In this document: piece by piece, positions 7,475-14,985 of the stretch
Layout of the letters: every line of letters starts with the position of its first letter
Numbering within the stretch: position 1 is the first letter of the stretch
Assembly: GCA_944372435.1 (NCBI GenBank)
Contig: CALVZD010000006.1
Location: forward strand, 1 to 40,638
Direction of reading: 5' to 3'
From: an uncultured Clostridia bacterium
GTDB lineage: Bacteria > Bacillota > Clostridia > Christensenellales > UBA1242
Length of the DNA stretch: 40,638 bases
Position numbers and translations under genes: made by a program
The notes under the pieces: generated by a model
What the model was told of the DNA's origin: nothing
Database searches by the model: none
Seen by the model: the letters and a program-made list of their open reading frames with translations, nothing else

Positions 7475-7503
7475 ATTTTAGCCATTCTTGCAGGCTTTGT
7501 CAA
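7475..7503 (-). promoter_or_regulatory. Consensus promoter for the zinc-ribbon gene and mnmA, predicted leaderless
   Basis: TTGACA (7503-7498), 17 nt, then TAAAAT (7480-7475) on the minus strand. Only 6 nt separate the -10 box from the ATG at 7468, so transcription should start on the A of the ATG. The -35 box overlaps the TGA stop of the upstream cyclase-like gene. Confidence 0.8.
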
Positions 7504-8912
7504 GAAATATCCTCCTCCATTTTGTCGCAGGCTTTGTTAAAATAAACATATGAGGCCTTGTCGTCTGAGACATACTTCAAAACCTCCTTAAAATTCGCCC
7601 TCGCTCTGACAAAATTGCCGTCGTTATACGCTCTGACGCCGTCCTCAAAACTGCGTTTGAGGTGAATAAGCCTTTCGCGTTTTTTTCTTGGATAGCTTTC
7701 CAAGCTTTCAAAAAGCGACATCTTTTCGTTTGCTCCCAAACTGACGAGGCCGATATAGCGATAGGCAAATTGAAATTTTGTTGGCAAGTCGTTTAAAGTT
7801 TGTTTTGAAAATATCACCTTGCCTCCAATCAGTGAGCCAATCTCCGTCATTTTTGAAAGCAGGCTTGCGTTTTCAGAGACTATCGTTGGGCTTTTGCGAT
7901 CCTCCTCGCCGACCACGCCAAATATCACCTCACCCGTGTGAATTGAAATCCTTTCGTCAACATTTGGAAAAGATCTTTGTCCGCGGTTTTTTATCTCGAT
8001 CGCTCTGCAAATTGCAGTGGAACATTCGAGCGCATTTTCTGGCCGCGGAAAAACTGCAAGTACGCCGTCGCCCAAATATTTGTCGACAAAGCCGCCATGC
8101 TTTCTTATTATCGGCGACACAATGTTGAGATAGGAATTGATAAAATTAAAGTTTTCTTCAAGAGACAACGCAAAATTCGTTTTGCTTTGACCTGTTATGC
8201 TGCACAAAAGCGTGGTCGCGTGTTTTTGAACTTGATTGCCAAGTTCGAGCTCTGCGACCGAGTTTTTGCCGAGAAAGTTTAAAAATTCTTTTGGAATAAA
8301 CTTTTGCGCTTCAAGGTCAGCAAGCTTTGCAAGATTTTCCTTTTCTTTGTAGTTGTAGTTGATCTTTTCCAGCGACGACTCGATGTTTTTGAATTGTTTA
8401 GAATTGCCTATGTCAAAGTTTTCCTCTCTCACTCTGCCGTCGCTCAGCCTTAGCGCGATCTTTTCCACCCTTTGCACCGGCCGGCACATATAGGCATAGA
8501 TGAGAAATACGACAAGCAGATATACAAGCGTGACGAGCACACACCACAAAAGCGCATTAAAGGTCGAGTTGATTTTTAGCACATTTCGAAAAAAGGCCGC
8601 AACCTCACCGTCTAAGGTTCTGGCGCTAGCTATCAAAAACAGTGCAACGGCATAAAAAAGCGTGACCGGAAATGTTGAAAAAAATATCGCACGCGAGAGT
8701 TTTAAGCTGCGCAAAAATCTGGCGTATAGGATGACTCCAAACAAAGTGTTCAAGGCTATCACAACAAGCCCTGCGATGTTGTAGGCGTTGAAAACATAAA
8801 AAAACTTTGTGCCCGAAAAGTTGATGCCTTCAATCACCCACTTTGAAAGCACTATGCCCGCAATCATAGTCACAATAAACAGCGCAGAGAAAATTTTTGT
8901 TGATAAGCGCAT
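7500..8912 (-). CDS. Membrane protein with a degenerate class III nucleotidyl cyclase domain
   Basis: The 470-residue protein has about four membrane helices (5-24, 44-66, 80-97, 122-145) and a linker. Then comes a cyclase-homology domain (about 205-400) introduced by FIPKEFLNFLGKN, with GGFVDKYLGDGVLAVF and IHTGEVIFGVVGEEDR. Key residues differ from active cyclases. The first metal Asp is replaced by Ser238 (LLCSITG), and the usual DAVNLASR region reads ENASLLSK, losing the transition-state Asn and Arg. The second metal Asp (D282) remains. The C-terminus looks TPR-like. It is probably a regulatory or ligand-sensing relic rather than a cAMP/cGMP synthase. GAGAGGTGA precedes the ATG. Confidence 0.8.
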   Translation of the reverse strand: MRLSTKIFSALFIVTMIAGIVLSKWVIEGINFSGTKFFYVFNAYNIAGLVVIALNTLFGVILYARFLRSLKLSRAIFFSTFPVTLFYAVALFLIASARTLDGEVAAFFRNVLKINSTFNALLWCVLVTLVYLLVVFLIYAYMCRPVQRVEKIALRLSDGRVREENFDIGNSKQFKNIESSLEKINYNYKEKENLAKLADLEAQKFIPKEFLNFLGKNSVAELELGNQVQKHATTLLCSITGQSKTNFALSLEENFNFINSYLNIVSPIIRKHGGFVDKYLGDGVLAVFPRPENALECSTAICRAIEIKNRGQRSFPNVDERISIHTGEVIFGVVGEEDRKSPTIVSENASLLSKMTEIGSLIGGKVIFSKQTLNDLPTKFQFAYRYIGLVSLGANEKMSLFESLESYPRKKRERLIHLKRSFEDGVRAYNDGNFVRARANFKEVLKYVSDDKASYVYFNKACDKMEEDIS

Positions 8913-8951
8913 AAGTCACCTCTCGAAAATATTTTGAGAAAATAAAAAAAA

Positions 8952-8972
8952 TGTATGCGCGCATTGCATACA
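8952..8972. promoter_or_regulatory. Inverted repeat in the divergent intergenic region
   Basis: TGTATGC (8952-8958) and GCATACA (8966-8972) flank a 7 nt spacer midway between the divergent genes at 8912 and 9015. It is placed as an operator would be. A weak plus-strand promoter (TTGCAT 8964-8969, 17 nt, TAACAC) overlaps its right arm. Confidence 0.4.
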
Positions 8973-9014
8973 AAACTTTTTTTGGCTAACACTATCATCC
9001 AAAAGGAGGAAAGC

Positions 9015-9458
9015 ATGGATAAAGACGAACTTTTGCAAAACTATGTCAATGCAATCTATCAAAACATCAACGCAGGATTGCAGGCGATTGAGGACATCCT
9101 GCCAAAAATTCAAGACGACTCGTTCAAAAATTTGGTCGCTGAGATGCAGGACAAATACTACACACTTTCAAAGGAGTGCGAGGTTTATGCAAAAAGCGAG
9201 GACATCAAAGGCATAAAGGACAACAGCTGGCTGGAAAAAGTGCGAATGTGGATGAGCGTGAATATGTCGACCATGACCGACAAATCCAACCGCAAAATCG
9301 CCGAGCTTTTGCTGATCGGATCGTTTATGGGATATCTGACTTGCATCAAAGATGCAGCCGACCACAAAAACATTTCAAACGAGCTTGATGAGATTTTGGA
9401 AAAACTCAAAAATTTTCAAAAATCCAACATCGAAACTCTGCTGCCATATTTAAACTAA
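9015..9458 (+). CDS. Hypothetical helical-bundle protein
   Basis: One of only two plus-strand genes here. The ATG at 9015 has AAGGAGG 5 nt upstream; the longer open frame from 8955 lacks a ribosome binding site. The 147-residue protein is almost entirely helical with amphipathic repeats (LLQNYVNAIYQNINAGLQAIEDIL, EKLKNFQKSNIETLLPYLN). Its size and pattern recall small ferritin-like four-helix bundles, but no metal-ligand motif is evident, so I give no function. Its last 9 bp overlap the 3' end of the convergent protease gene, and its terminator lies inside that gene. Confidence 0.8.
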   Translation: MDKDELLQNYVNAIYQNINAGLQAIEDILPKIQDDSFKNLVAEMQDKYYTLSKECEVYAKSEDIKGIKDNSWLEKVRMWMSVNMSTMTDKSNRKIAELLLIGSFMGYLTCIKDAADHKNISNELDEILEKLKNFQKSNIETLLPYLN

Positions 9459-10286
9459 AATTTGACTCAAAGTCGTTGTTATAGGGTGCTTCATGCAAAG
9501 CGAAAGCACCCTTTTTTCAGTTAAAATCACTGTTTTTCCGCTTTCTAAAACCAAGCAAAAAATCGTCAAACGAATGCCGTCAATCGCGCGCATGAGCTCT
9601 CCAAGCGTCGCGTTCGGGCTGACCGCAAGCAGCTTGACTGAGGAGAAATTTTTAATCTTCTTTTCAAACAGGTTTGTCATTTCGTATTCGCCTTCAAGCT
9701 TTGTGTCCAGCATGCCTCCAAGCAAAAACACTACCATAAGTGCGAAGGTTGGGTTGTAATTGACAAAACAGGTCACAACAAAACACACAGCAAATATGGC
9801 GCAAAATACGAGATTGATTGCTCGCGCGACCTTGAGCGCTTTTTTTCGAGAAATCTTTTCGCTGAGCAGGCTGACGAGCACCCTTCCGCCGTCGAGAGGA
9901 TAGGCTGGCAGCAGGTTGAAAAGTGCAAGTGTGACGCTGGTTTCGACTGCCTGACGGGTGAAAAAATAGCTTTCTGGCAGCACCCACCAGAGCGCGACTA
10001 TCACAACTGCAAAAACGAGATTGACTGCCGGCCCTGCGAGCGCGATTTTGACCTCATCTTTTCCGAGAAAGCGACATTCAGCCAAATTTAGCGCAACGCC
10101 GTAAGGCGCGAGATAGAAACCGGAGAGATGATATTTGAGCTTTTTTGCCACAAAAAAGTGCCCTGCCTCGTGAATCAACAGGCAAAAGGTCAAAACAAAA
10201 AAAACCGTGGCCTGTCCAGTCACCAAAAACCAGAGAAAAATCAAATAAAAACTCGGATGAATCGGCAGGCGTTTTAGTAGCCGCAT
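9450..10286 (-). CDS. Site-2 protease family (M50) membrane metalloprotease, SpoIVFB-like
   Basis: M50 proteases cut substrates within the membrane; SpoIVFB activates sigma-K during sporulation. The 278-residue protein has the zinc motif HEAGH at 39-43 and the third-ligand motif NLLPAYPLDGGR at 124-135 (D132), with about six hydrophobic segments up to 200. The C-terminal 80 residues resemble the CBS-like tail of SpoIVFB proteins. Its ATG lies inside the 37-residue small ORF upstream (13 nt overlap), suggesting coupling. Sporulation involvement is inferred from similarity only; housekeeping members also exist. Confidence 0.88.
   Translation of the reverse strand: MRLLKRLPIHPSFYLIFLWFLVTGQATVFFVLTFCLLIHEAGHFFVAKKLKYHLSGFYLAPYGVALNLAECRFLGKDEVKIALAGPAVNLVFAVVIVALWWVLPESYFFTRQAVETSVTLALFNLLPAYPLDGGRVLVSLLSEKISRKKALKVARAINLVFCAIFAVCFVVTCFVNYNPTFALMVVFLLGGMLDTKLEGEYEMTNLFEKKIKNFSSVKLLAVSPNATLGELMRAIDGIRLTIFCLVLESGKTVILTEKRVLSLCMKHPITTTLSQILV
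9484..9517 (+). terminator. Plus-strand terminator inside the protease gene
   Basis: GGGTGCTT (9484-9491) pairs with AAGCACCC (9504-9511) and is followed by six T. It lies 26 nt past the stop of the plus-strand gene, within the antisense 3' coding region of the site-2 protease. Confidence 0.8.
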
Positions 10287-10387
10287 ATGTGCATCACCAC
10301 CAAAACGATAAGTGCGGTAGAAAAAGCGAGGATCAAAAACAAAACCGCCTTTCTCAAAGAAAATTTACGCTTGAAATTGATTTGCAT
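10274..10387 (-). CDS. Small single-helix membrane protein (37 residues)
   Basis: An ATG at 10387 opens a short frame with a basic N-terminus (MQINFKRKFSLRKA) followed by a strong membrane helix (VLFLILAFSTALIVLVVM). It is too short for ordinary gene calling. It overlaps the site-2 protease start by 13 nt, typical of coupled genes. There is no ribosome binding site, but TATACC (10399-10394) ends 6 nt before the ATG, the same geometry as other predicted leaderless genes here. A partner or regulator of the protease is possible but only inferred from position. Confidence 0.5.
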   Translation of the reverse strand: MQINFKRKFSLRKAVLFLILAFSTALIVLVVMHICGY

Positions 10388-10439
10388 AAACTAGGTATAT
10401 GAGAAAAGCGGCGAAAATAGAAATTTTTTAGCGAAAAAG

Positions 10440-11072
10440 TTAGGCTTGCTCTTCGGTTTCGTCCTCAAAGTGAAAGTCGTCGACATTTCGGAAGAGCGAG
10501 TCGCTCTGCTCTTTTTCGTCCTCTTCGTTGTGCAGCACTTTTATGCGCTCCATGAGCTCGTCATAATCAGGGAGAGCGTCGACCGATTCTATGTTAAACC
10601 TCTTCAAAAACGCCTCGGTGGTGCCGAACATGAGAGGTCTGCCAACGGCGTCTTTTCTGCCGACGATTTCGATCATGTTTTGGTCGAGCAGCGCCTGCGT
10701 TGCGTAGTCGCAATTGACCCTGCGGATGTCCTCTATTTCAAGCTTTGTCACAGGCTGTTTGTAGGCAATGATTGCAAGCGTTTCGAGCGCAGCACGAGTC
10801 AGCGATTTTTCACGAACTGGGCTGAGCACATCCGAAACATAATTTGCAAAGTTTGGATTTGATGAAAACTGAACCTTGTTTTTGTAGCGGATGAGATGAA
10901 TTCCGCACTCACCTGAGCACTCTTTTTCAAGTTCTGACAAAGCCTTTTCGAGCTCTTTTGTGCTGACTTCGAGTTTTTCTGCGAGATACTCCTTTTCAAC
11001 TCCCTCGCCTGCCACGAACAAAACTGAGCGCAGCACCTCTTTTAAATTGAAAGTTGTGTCGATTGTTGCCAT
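10440..11072 (-). CDS. scpB: Segregation and condensation protein ScpB
   Basis: ScpB dimerises through winged-helix domains and binds the kleisin ScpA in the SMC condensin complex, which compacts and separates newly copied chromosomes. The 210-residue protein shows the ScpB core SLTRAALETLAIIAYKQPVTKLEIEDIRRVNCDYA and VGRPLMFGTTEAFLKRFN. An acidic tail follows, as usual. It begins 1 nt after the scpA stop, with GAGGTGA in the scpA end as its ribosome binding site. Family length and gene order both fit. Confidence 0.96.
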   Translation of the reverse strand: MATIDTTFNLKEVLRSVLFVAGEGVEKEYLAEKLEVSTKELEKALSELEKECSGECGIHLIRYKNKVQFSSNPNFANYVSDVLSPVREKSLTRAALETLAIIAYKQPVTKLEIEDIRRVNCDYATQALLDQNMIEIVGRKDAVGRPLMFGTTEAFLKRFNIESVDALPDYDELMERIKVLHNEEDEKEQSDSLFRNVDDFHFEDETEEQA

Positions 11073-11073
11073 A

Positions 11074-11823
11074 CTAATTCACCTCGTTTGAAATTATGTG
11101 TATCTGATCAAAGATGCCCGCTTGCTCCACTCTGATCGTTTGCAGCTTTAACAGGTCAAGCAAAGCGAGAAAGATGTTGATCATCTCACTTTTGGTCATG
11201 TCATTCACGAAAAGATCCTCAAACTCAAAGCGCTTATGCTCTCGCGCGTAATCTCTGATCGAAACGATCTTTTCTGCAACGGTAAAGCGATCTTTGACGA
11301 TCTTTTTTGGAGGCGGCGCCTGTTTTTGACGCAAGCTCTGTTTTGCAAGCAGGTTTGCAAAAGCGTCTAAAAGTTTTTCGAGCACCATGTCTTTGACAAT
11401 AATCTTGACTTTTTCGGTCTCCTCACCCGGAGGACGATAGAATTTGTTGATATCCTCGCGCTCTTTGAGAGAAACCCCTATCTCTTTGAAGAGCTCATAT
11501 TCTTTAAGCCTGCGCAAAAGCAGAGCCTCGCTGTCCTCTTCCTCTTCATCCTGAGCTTCTTCCAAAACCGGAAGCAGATGCTTTGATTTTATCTCGACAA
11601 GCGTGGCTGCAACGGTGATAAATTCGCTTGCCCTTTCCATATCCACCGACGAGAGATCCTGCATATATTCAAGATATTGCTCGGTCAAATCTGCGAGCTT
11701 GACTTCCATGATGTCGAGCTTTGACGACTTTATAAGGTGCAACAAAAGATCGAGTGGACCCTCGAAATTTTCTAGTTTAAAACGCACTTTGTCGTCGAAA
11801 AGGTTTAATTGCTCGCTTTCCAT
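11074..11823 (-). CDS. scpA: Segregation and condensation protein ScpA
   Basis: ScpA is the kleisin that bridges SMC heads and recruits ScpB. The 249-residue protein has the family hallmark FEGPLDLLLHLIKSSKLDI at residues 19-37 and a C-terminal winged helix (FEDLFVNDMTKSEMINIFLALLDLLKLQTI). An acidic linker with EEEEDSE lies between. The first ATG at 11823 is needed to keep the N-terminal domain. A promoter ends 8 nt before it, so the mRNA would have almost no leader. It starts the scpA-scpB unit. Confidence 0.96.
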   Translation of the reverse strand: MESEQLNLFDDKVRFKLENFEGPLDLLLHLIKSSKLDIMEVKLADLTEQYLEYMQDLSSVDMERASEFITVAATLVEIKSKHLLPVLEEAQDEEEEDSEALLLRRLKEYELFKEIGVSLKEREDINKFYRPPGEETEKVKIIVKDMVLEKLLDAFANLLAKQSLRQKQAPPPKKIVKDRFTVAEKIVSIRDYAREHKRFEFEDLFVNDMTKSEMINIFLALLDLLKLQTIRVEQAGIFDQIHIISNEVN

Positions 11824-11831
11824 ACCCTCTT

Positions 11832-11860
11832 AGTATATCAAAACTCAAAAATATTTCCAA
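11832..11860 (-). promoter_or_regulatory. Extended -10 promoter for scpAB
   Basis: TTGGAA (11860-11855), 17 nt, then TATACT (11837-11832) on the minus strand, with TGA before the -10. The ATG is 8 nt past the box, giving a predicted leader of about 2 nt. It sits just after the carboxypeptidase terminator. Confidence 0.75.
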
Positions 11861-11861
11861 G

Positions 11862-11887
11862 AAAAAAACCCGAATTTCGGGCTTTTT
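11862..11887 (-). terminator. Terminator after the D,D-carboxypeptidase gene
   Basis: CCCGA-ATT-TCGGG (11869-11881) is flanked by A7 and T5 runs, so it can work on either strand. It begins directly after the stop codon at 11889. Confidence 0.8.
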
Positions 11888-11888
11888 C

Positions 11889-13034
11889 TTACCATTTTTC
11901 TCCGATTTTTTTGAGAGTGTCAAGATAGCTGAGCTTTTCGACAGCCTCGCGCGTCACGACAGCGATCTCCTTTGTGACAACTCCGTTTTTTGAAATTGTG
12001 ATCTTTCCAACATTTTCGCCCTCTGATACCGGAGCTTTTACAATGCTTGAAAGCTCAAATTCAACAGCAAACGGACTTTCTTCATTCTTTTTGACAAGAG
12101 CATAATAGTTTTGGCTTGGATAAAGCTCCACCGCGCTCGTTTTGCCTTTGCTTACACTTGCTTGCCCTACCGATTTGCTGGCATCGACAAGCAAAACGTT
12201 TTCAAAGTTCGCAAAGCCGTAGTTGAAAAGTTGAGAGCACTCGTTGAAGCGCGTTTGGCTGTCCTTTGCGCCAACCACAACCGACACAAGCCTCATGTCG
12301 TCTCGCTTTGCAGTTGCCGCAAGGCAGCAACCAGCTTCGTTCGTTGAGCCGGTCTTTCCGCCGTCGCAGCCCGAATAATATCTTATCAGCCTGTTGGTGT
12401 TGGTCAGCCCTGTCACCCTGCCAGACGGATGCACAAGATCTTGCATCCAGATCGTGCTGTAATTGTGATAGATATCGTGCGAAGCAAGCTCCGACAAGAT
12501 TATAGCGCTGTCATAGGCAGAAGAATAACCCTCTGCGGCAGGCAGACCTGTGCAGTTGACATAGTTTGTGTCGGTCATGCCAAGCTCGGATGCGCGCCTG
12601 TTCATCCTTTTGACGAAGTTTGCCTCGCTGCCCGAAATATGCTCAGCAAGAGCCACGCTGGCATCATTTGCCGAAGCGACGATCACGCTCTTTAAAAGAT
12701 CTTCGACGCTGTATTCGACATATGGATCAATAAAAACCTGCGATCCTCCCATGCCTGAGGCGTTTTCGCTGGTTGAGACCATTTCGTCAAGGCTGAGTTC
12801 TCCGTTTTCGACATCCTCAACTGTCAGCAAAATCGTCATCATCTTGACCATGCTTGCAACAGGAACTTTTGTGTGCGAATTTTTTTCGAACAAAACCTCT
12901 CGTGTTTCATAGCTCATAAGGCAGGCGGATTTGCTGCTGATCTCGCTTGCGGCTTGCACCGGCACCGGAACTGAACCACAACATATAGCGAGTATTATGA
13001 CAGAAAACACACTAAATGTAAGAAATTTCTTCAT
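11889..13034 (-). CDS. D-alanyl-D-alanine carboxypeptidase (PBP5/DacF type)
   Basis: The enzyme trims the terminal D-Ala from peptidoglycan pentapeptides outside the membrane. From the ATG at 13034 it is 381 residues with a signal peptide ending near VPVQAA (about 29). The serine-peptidase motifs are SMVK (S61, K64), SAN (121-123) and KTG (227-229). A C-terminal beta domain follows (about 285-381), without an obvious amphipathic anchor. AAGGAG lies 7 nt upstream of this start; the ATG six codons earlier would overlap that site. The upstream neighbour is a SpoIIM-like gene, compatible with a DacF role in spore cortex, though dacA-like function cannot be excluded. Confidence 0.93.
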   Translation of the reverse strand: MKKFLTFSVFSVIILAICCGSVPVPVQAASEISSKSACLMSYETREVLFEKNSHTKVPVASMVKMMTILLTVEDVENGELSLDEMVSTSENASGMGGSQVFIDPYVEYSVEDLLKSVIVASANDASVALAEHISGSEANFVKRMNRRASELGMTDTNYVNCTGLPAAEGYSSAYDSAIILSELASHDIYHNYSTIWMQDLVHPSGRVTGLTNTNRLIRYYSGCDGGKTGSTNEAGCCLAATAKRDDMRLVSVVVGAKDSQTRFNECSQLFNYGFANFENVLLVDASKSVGQASVSKGKTSAVELYPSQNYYALVKKNEESPFAVEFELSSIVKAPVSEGENVGKITISKNGVVTKEIAVVTREAVEKLSYLDTLKKIGEKW

Positions 13035-13086
13035 ATAACGACTCCTTTTCAAAAGTTAGTGTTTTCGAAAAGAAGTTTTTTATGCG

Positions 13087-13686
13087 CTAAATCACCAAGA
13101 TTACACTTGAAGAAAAGATGAAAAGCAAAAGCGTTTCTAAAATGTTGAGAGCGATCAAAACCAGCCAAAACATGCCTACCATTCGAACAAGGCCGCCTCG
13201 CCCATAACCATAGCAGAGCGCACGAGCTTTTGTGAGAAAGCAAAAAAGCAAAATGAAAACAAAAAGCATAAAGAGCTGGCAAGGCAGAACTATCAAAACC
13301 GCATCGAGCACGCCAGAAAGCCCAAAGCAAGAGCACAGCGCGCTGACATTAAAGCCAAGCAAGTAGCCGCGAAAGCCTATCACTGCAACGCCGAGTGGAA
13401 AGATCCATTTGTTCAAGGAAAACACAAAAACAAAGCCTGTGATAACTGTGATTGAAAAAGTTCGTGAAAAAAATGCCCCCAAGCCGTTGCCCGCCCCTTG
13501 AAACGACAATAGATACTCGTCGCCTGGATATGAATAAGGGCTTGACGCGTAGATGATTATGCCTGCAACAAAACAAGCGAGCACTATCGCTGTGACAAGG
13601 CATATCCTGCCCTTACTTTCTGAGCACTTTGAAACAAAGCTCATTTTAAAGCGAGAGACCAAAGATCTCATTTTTGGATTTGACAT
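13087..13686 (-). CDS. SpoIIM-like integral membrane protein
   Basis: The 199-residue protein has a basic N-terminus and about five membrane helices. The central GFRGYLLGFNVSALCSCFGLSGVLDAVLIVLPCQLFML resembles the conserved core of stage II sporulation protein M, which acts with SpoIID and SpoIIP in spore engulfment. Length matches SpoIIM. The resemblance is by pattern only and some positions are Cys-rich. No clear ribosome binding site or promoter was found for the ATG at 13686, so the start is uncertain. It lies 52 nt before the carboxypeptidase gene and may share its transcript. Confidence 0.55.
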   Translation of the reverse strand: MSNPKMRSLVSRFKMSFVSKCSESKGRICLVTAIVLACFVAGIIIYASSPYSYPGDEYLLSFQGAGNGLGAFFSRTFSITVITGFVFVFSLNKWIFPLGVAVIGFRGYLLGFNVSALCSCFGLSGVLDAVLIVLPCQLFMLFVFILLFCFLTKARALCYGYGRGGLVRMVGMFWLVLIALNILETLLLFIFSSSVILVI

Positions 13687-13728
13687 AGTTTAATTTACGA
13701 CAAATAGTGGCAAAAAAGAACAAGAGGC

Positions 13729-13762
13729 AAAAAAAAAGGAGAAAGATCTTTCTCCGATTTTT
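13729..13762 (-). terminator. Terminator of the miaB-mutSL-miaA operon
   Basis: GGAGAAAGATCTTTCTCC (13738-13755) is an 18 bp perfect palindrome with an A9 run on one side and a T6 run on the other. It lies 24 nt past the last stop codon of the operon. Confidence 0.85.
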
Positions 13763-13779
13763 TAATGTTCTCAAATTTT

Positions 13780-14985
13780 TTAATCGATTATTTCAAGCAG
13801 TTTTTCGGCCACCATTTTGACATGTTCATAAGTGAGTCCGCCCTGAAAATACGCGACATATGGCGGTCTGATCGGACCGTCGCAAGAAAGCTCGATCGAG
13901 GAGCCAGAAACAAAGGTGCCGGCTGCCATTATCACCTGATCGTTATAGCCCGGCATATCCCACGGCATTGGAACTGCAAACGAGTCGATTGGCGAATATT
14001 TTTGAATCGTCTGCACAAATTTAACGAGCTTTTCTTGGTCGCCGAAAACTATGCTGCGAACGATGTCGCTGCTGCTTTCACAGGTCGACGGAATCGCTTT
14101 GTAGCCCTTTTCTTCCATCACTTTGCCGATGAGCAGGCTGCCTTTGACCGCCTGAGCAACCGTGTGAGGCGCCATAAAGAGCCCTTGAAAAAAGGTGCGA
14201 TAGGTGCTTTCATAGCTGCCCACTTCTGTGCCAAGCGACGGACAGGTGAAGCGCTTTGCAATCAGGTCGATCGCCTCTGCTTTGCCTGCGATGTAGCCAC
14301 CGGTTGGAGCAATTCCTCCCCCTGCGTTTTTGATGAGTGAGCCCATAACGACATCGGCGCCCACCTCGATTGGCTCTTTTTTTTCAACGAATTCGCCATA
14401 GCAGTTGTCAACGAGGATGCAGCTTTTTGGGCTGATTTTTTTGACGAATGCGCAGGCTTTTTCTATTTGGTCGATCGAGAGAGCTTTGCGCGAGGTGTAG
14501 CCCTTGGAGCGCTGAATGTACACGACCTTTGGCTTTAATTTTTTAAGCTTTTTTTGCATTTGATCAAAGTCAAACTCGTCAGAGACGAGGTCGATTTTTT
14601 CGAACCTGACCTTGAAATCTTCCAAACTGCCGTTGCCTTTGCCAAAAAGCGTGTCAGTGAGTGTGTCATATGGCATACCTGAAATCGAAAGCATGACATC
14701 TCCCGGTCTGAGCAGACCAAAAAGCGCCATGGATATCGCGTGCGTGCCGCAAGTTATGATTGGGCTGATCAGAGCGCTTTGTGCCTTGAATATCTTGGCA
14801 AAAACGCGAGCGAGGTTATCTCTGCCCTGATCGTCATAGCCATAGCCGGTGGAAGCAGAAAACATCGTGTTTGAAATTCTGCACTCTCGAAAGGCCTCTA
14901 TCACTTTTTTTTGGTTGAAAAAAGCAACATCATCTGCAACAGAAAACTGCTTTTCAAGAGATTTTTCAATTTCGTTTATCGTCAT
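13780..14985 (-). CDS. Methionine gamma-lyase family (aluminium resistance) PLP protein
   Basis: The 401-residue protein belongs to the family next to mutL/miaA in many Bacillota (B. subtilis YnbB), annotated as methionine gamma-lyase-like or 'aluminium resistance' protein. It has the PLP-enzyme fold of fold type I: the cofactor lysine is probably K219 in GSLIKNAGGG, with D193 (ILVDNCYGEF) contacting the pyridine nitrogen. TGYGYDDQGRD near 46-56 is also characteristic. The true substrate is not established. The ATG overlaps the end of miaA by 20 nt and has GGAGGAG upstream. It is the last gene of the operon. Confidence 0.9.
   Translation of the reverse strand: MTINEIEKSLEKQFSVADDVAFFNQKKVIEAFRECRISNTMFSASTGYGYDDQGRDNLARVFAKIFKAQSALISPIITCGTHAISMALFGLLRPGDVMLSISGMPYDTLTDTLFGKGNGSLEDFKVRFEKIDLVSDEFDFDQMQKKLKKLKPKVVYIQRSKGYTSRKALSIDQIEKACAFVKKISPKSCILVDNCYGEFVEKKEPIEVGADVVMGSLIKNAGGGIAPTGGYIAGKAEAIDLIAKRFTCPSLGTEVGSYESTYRTFFQGLFMAPHTVAQAVKGSLLIGKVMEEKGYKAIPSTCESSSDIVRSIVFGDQEKLVKFVQTIQKYSPIDSFAVPMPWDMPGYNDQVIMAAGTFVSGSSIELSCDGPIRPPYVAYFQGGLTYEHVKMVAEKLLEIID

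Noticed and set aside
8955..9014. Upstream 20-codon extension of the plus-strand gene at 9015
   Set aside because: The extension covers the intergenic inverted repeat and has no ribosome binding site, whereas the ATG at 9015 has AAGGAGG at good spacing.
13660..13730. Promoter for the SpoIIM-like gene
   Set aside because: Several TTG-rich hexamers exist, but none pairs with a convincing -10 box at 16-18 nt, so no feature was called.
13765..14340. 191-codon plus-strand frame
   Set aside because: It lies antisense to the methionine gamma-lyase family gene, has no start signal, and a composition typical of a shadow frame.
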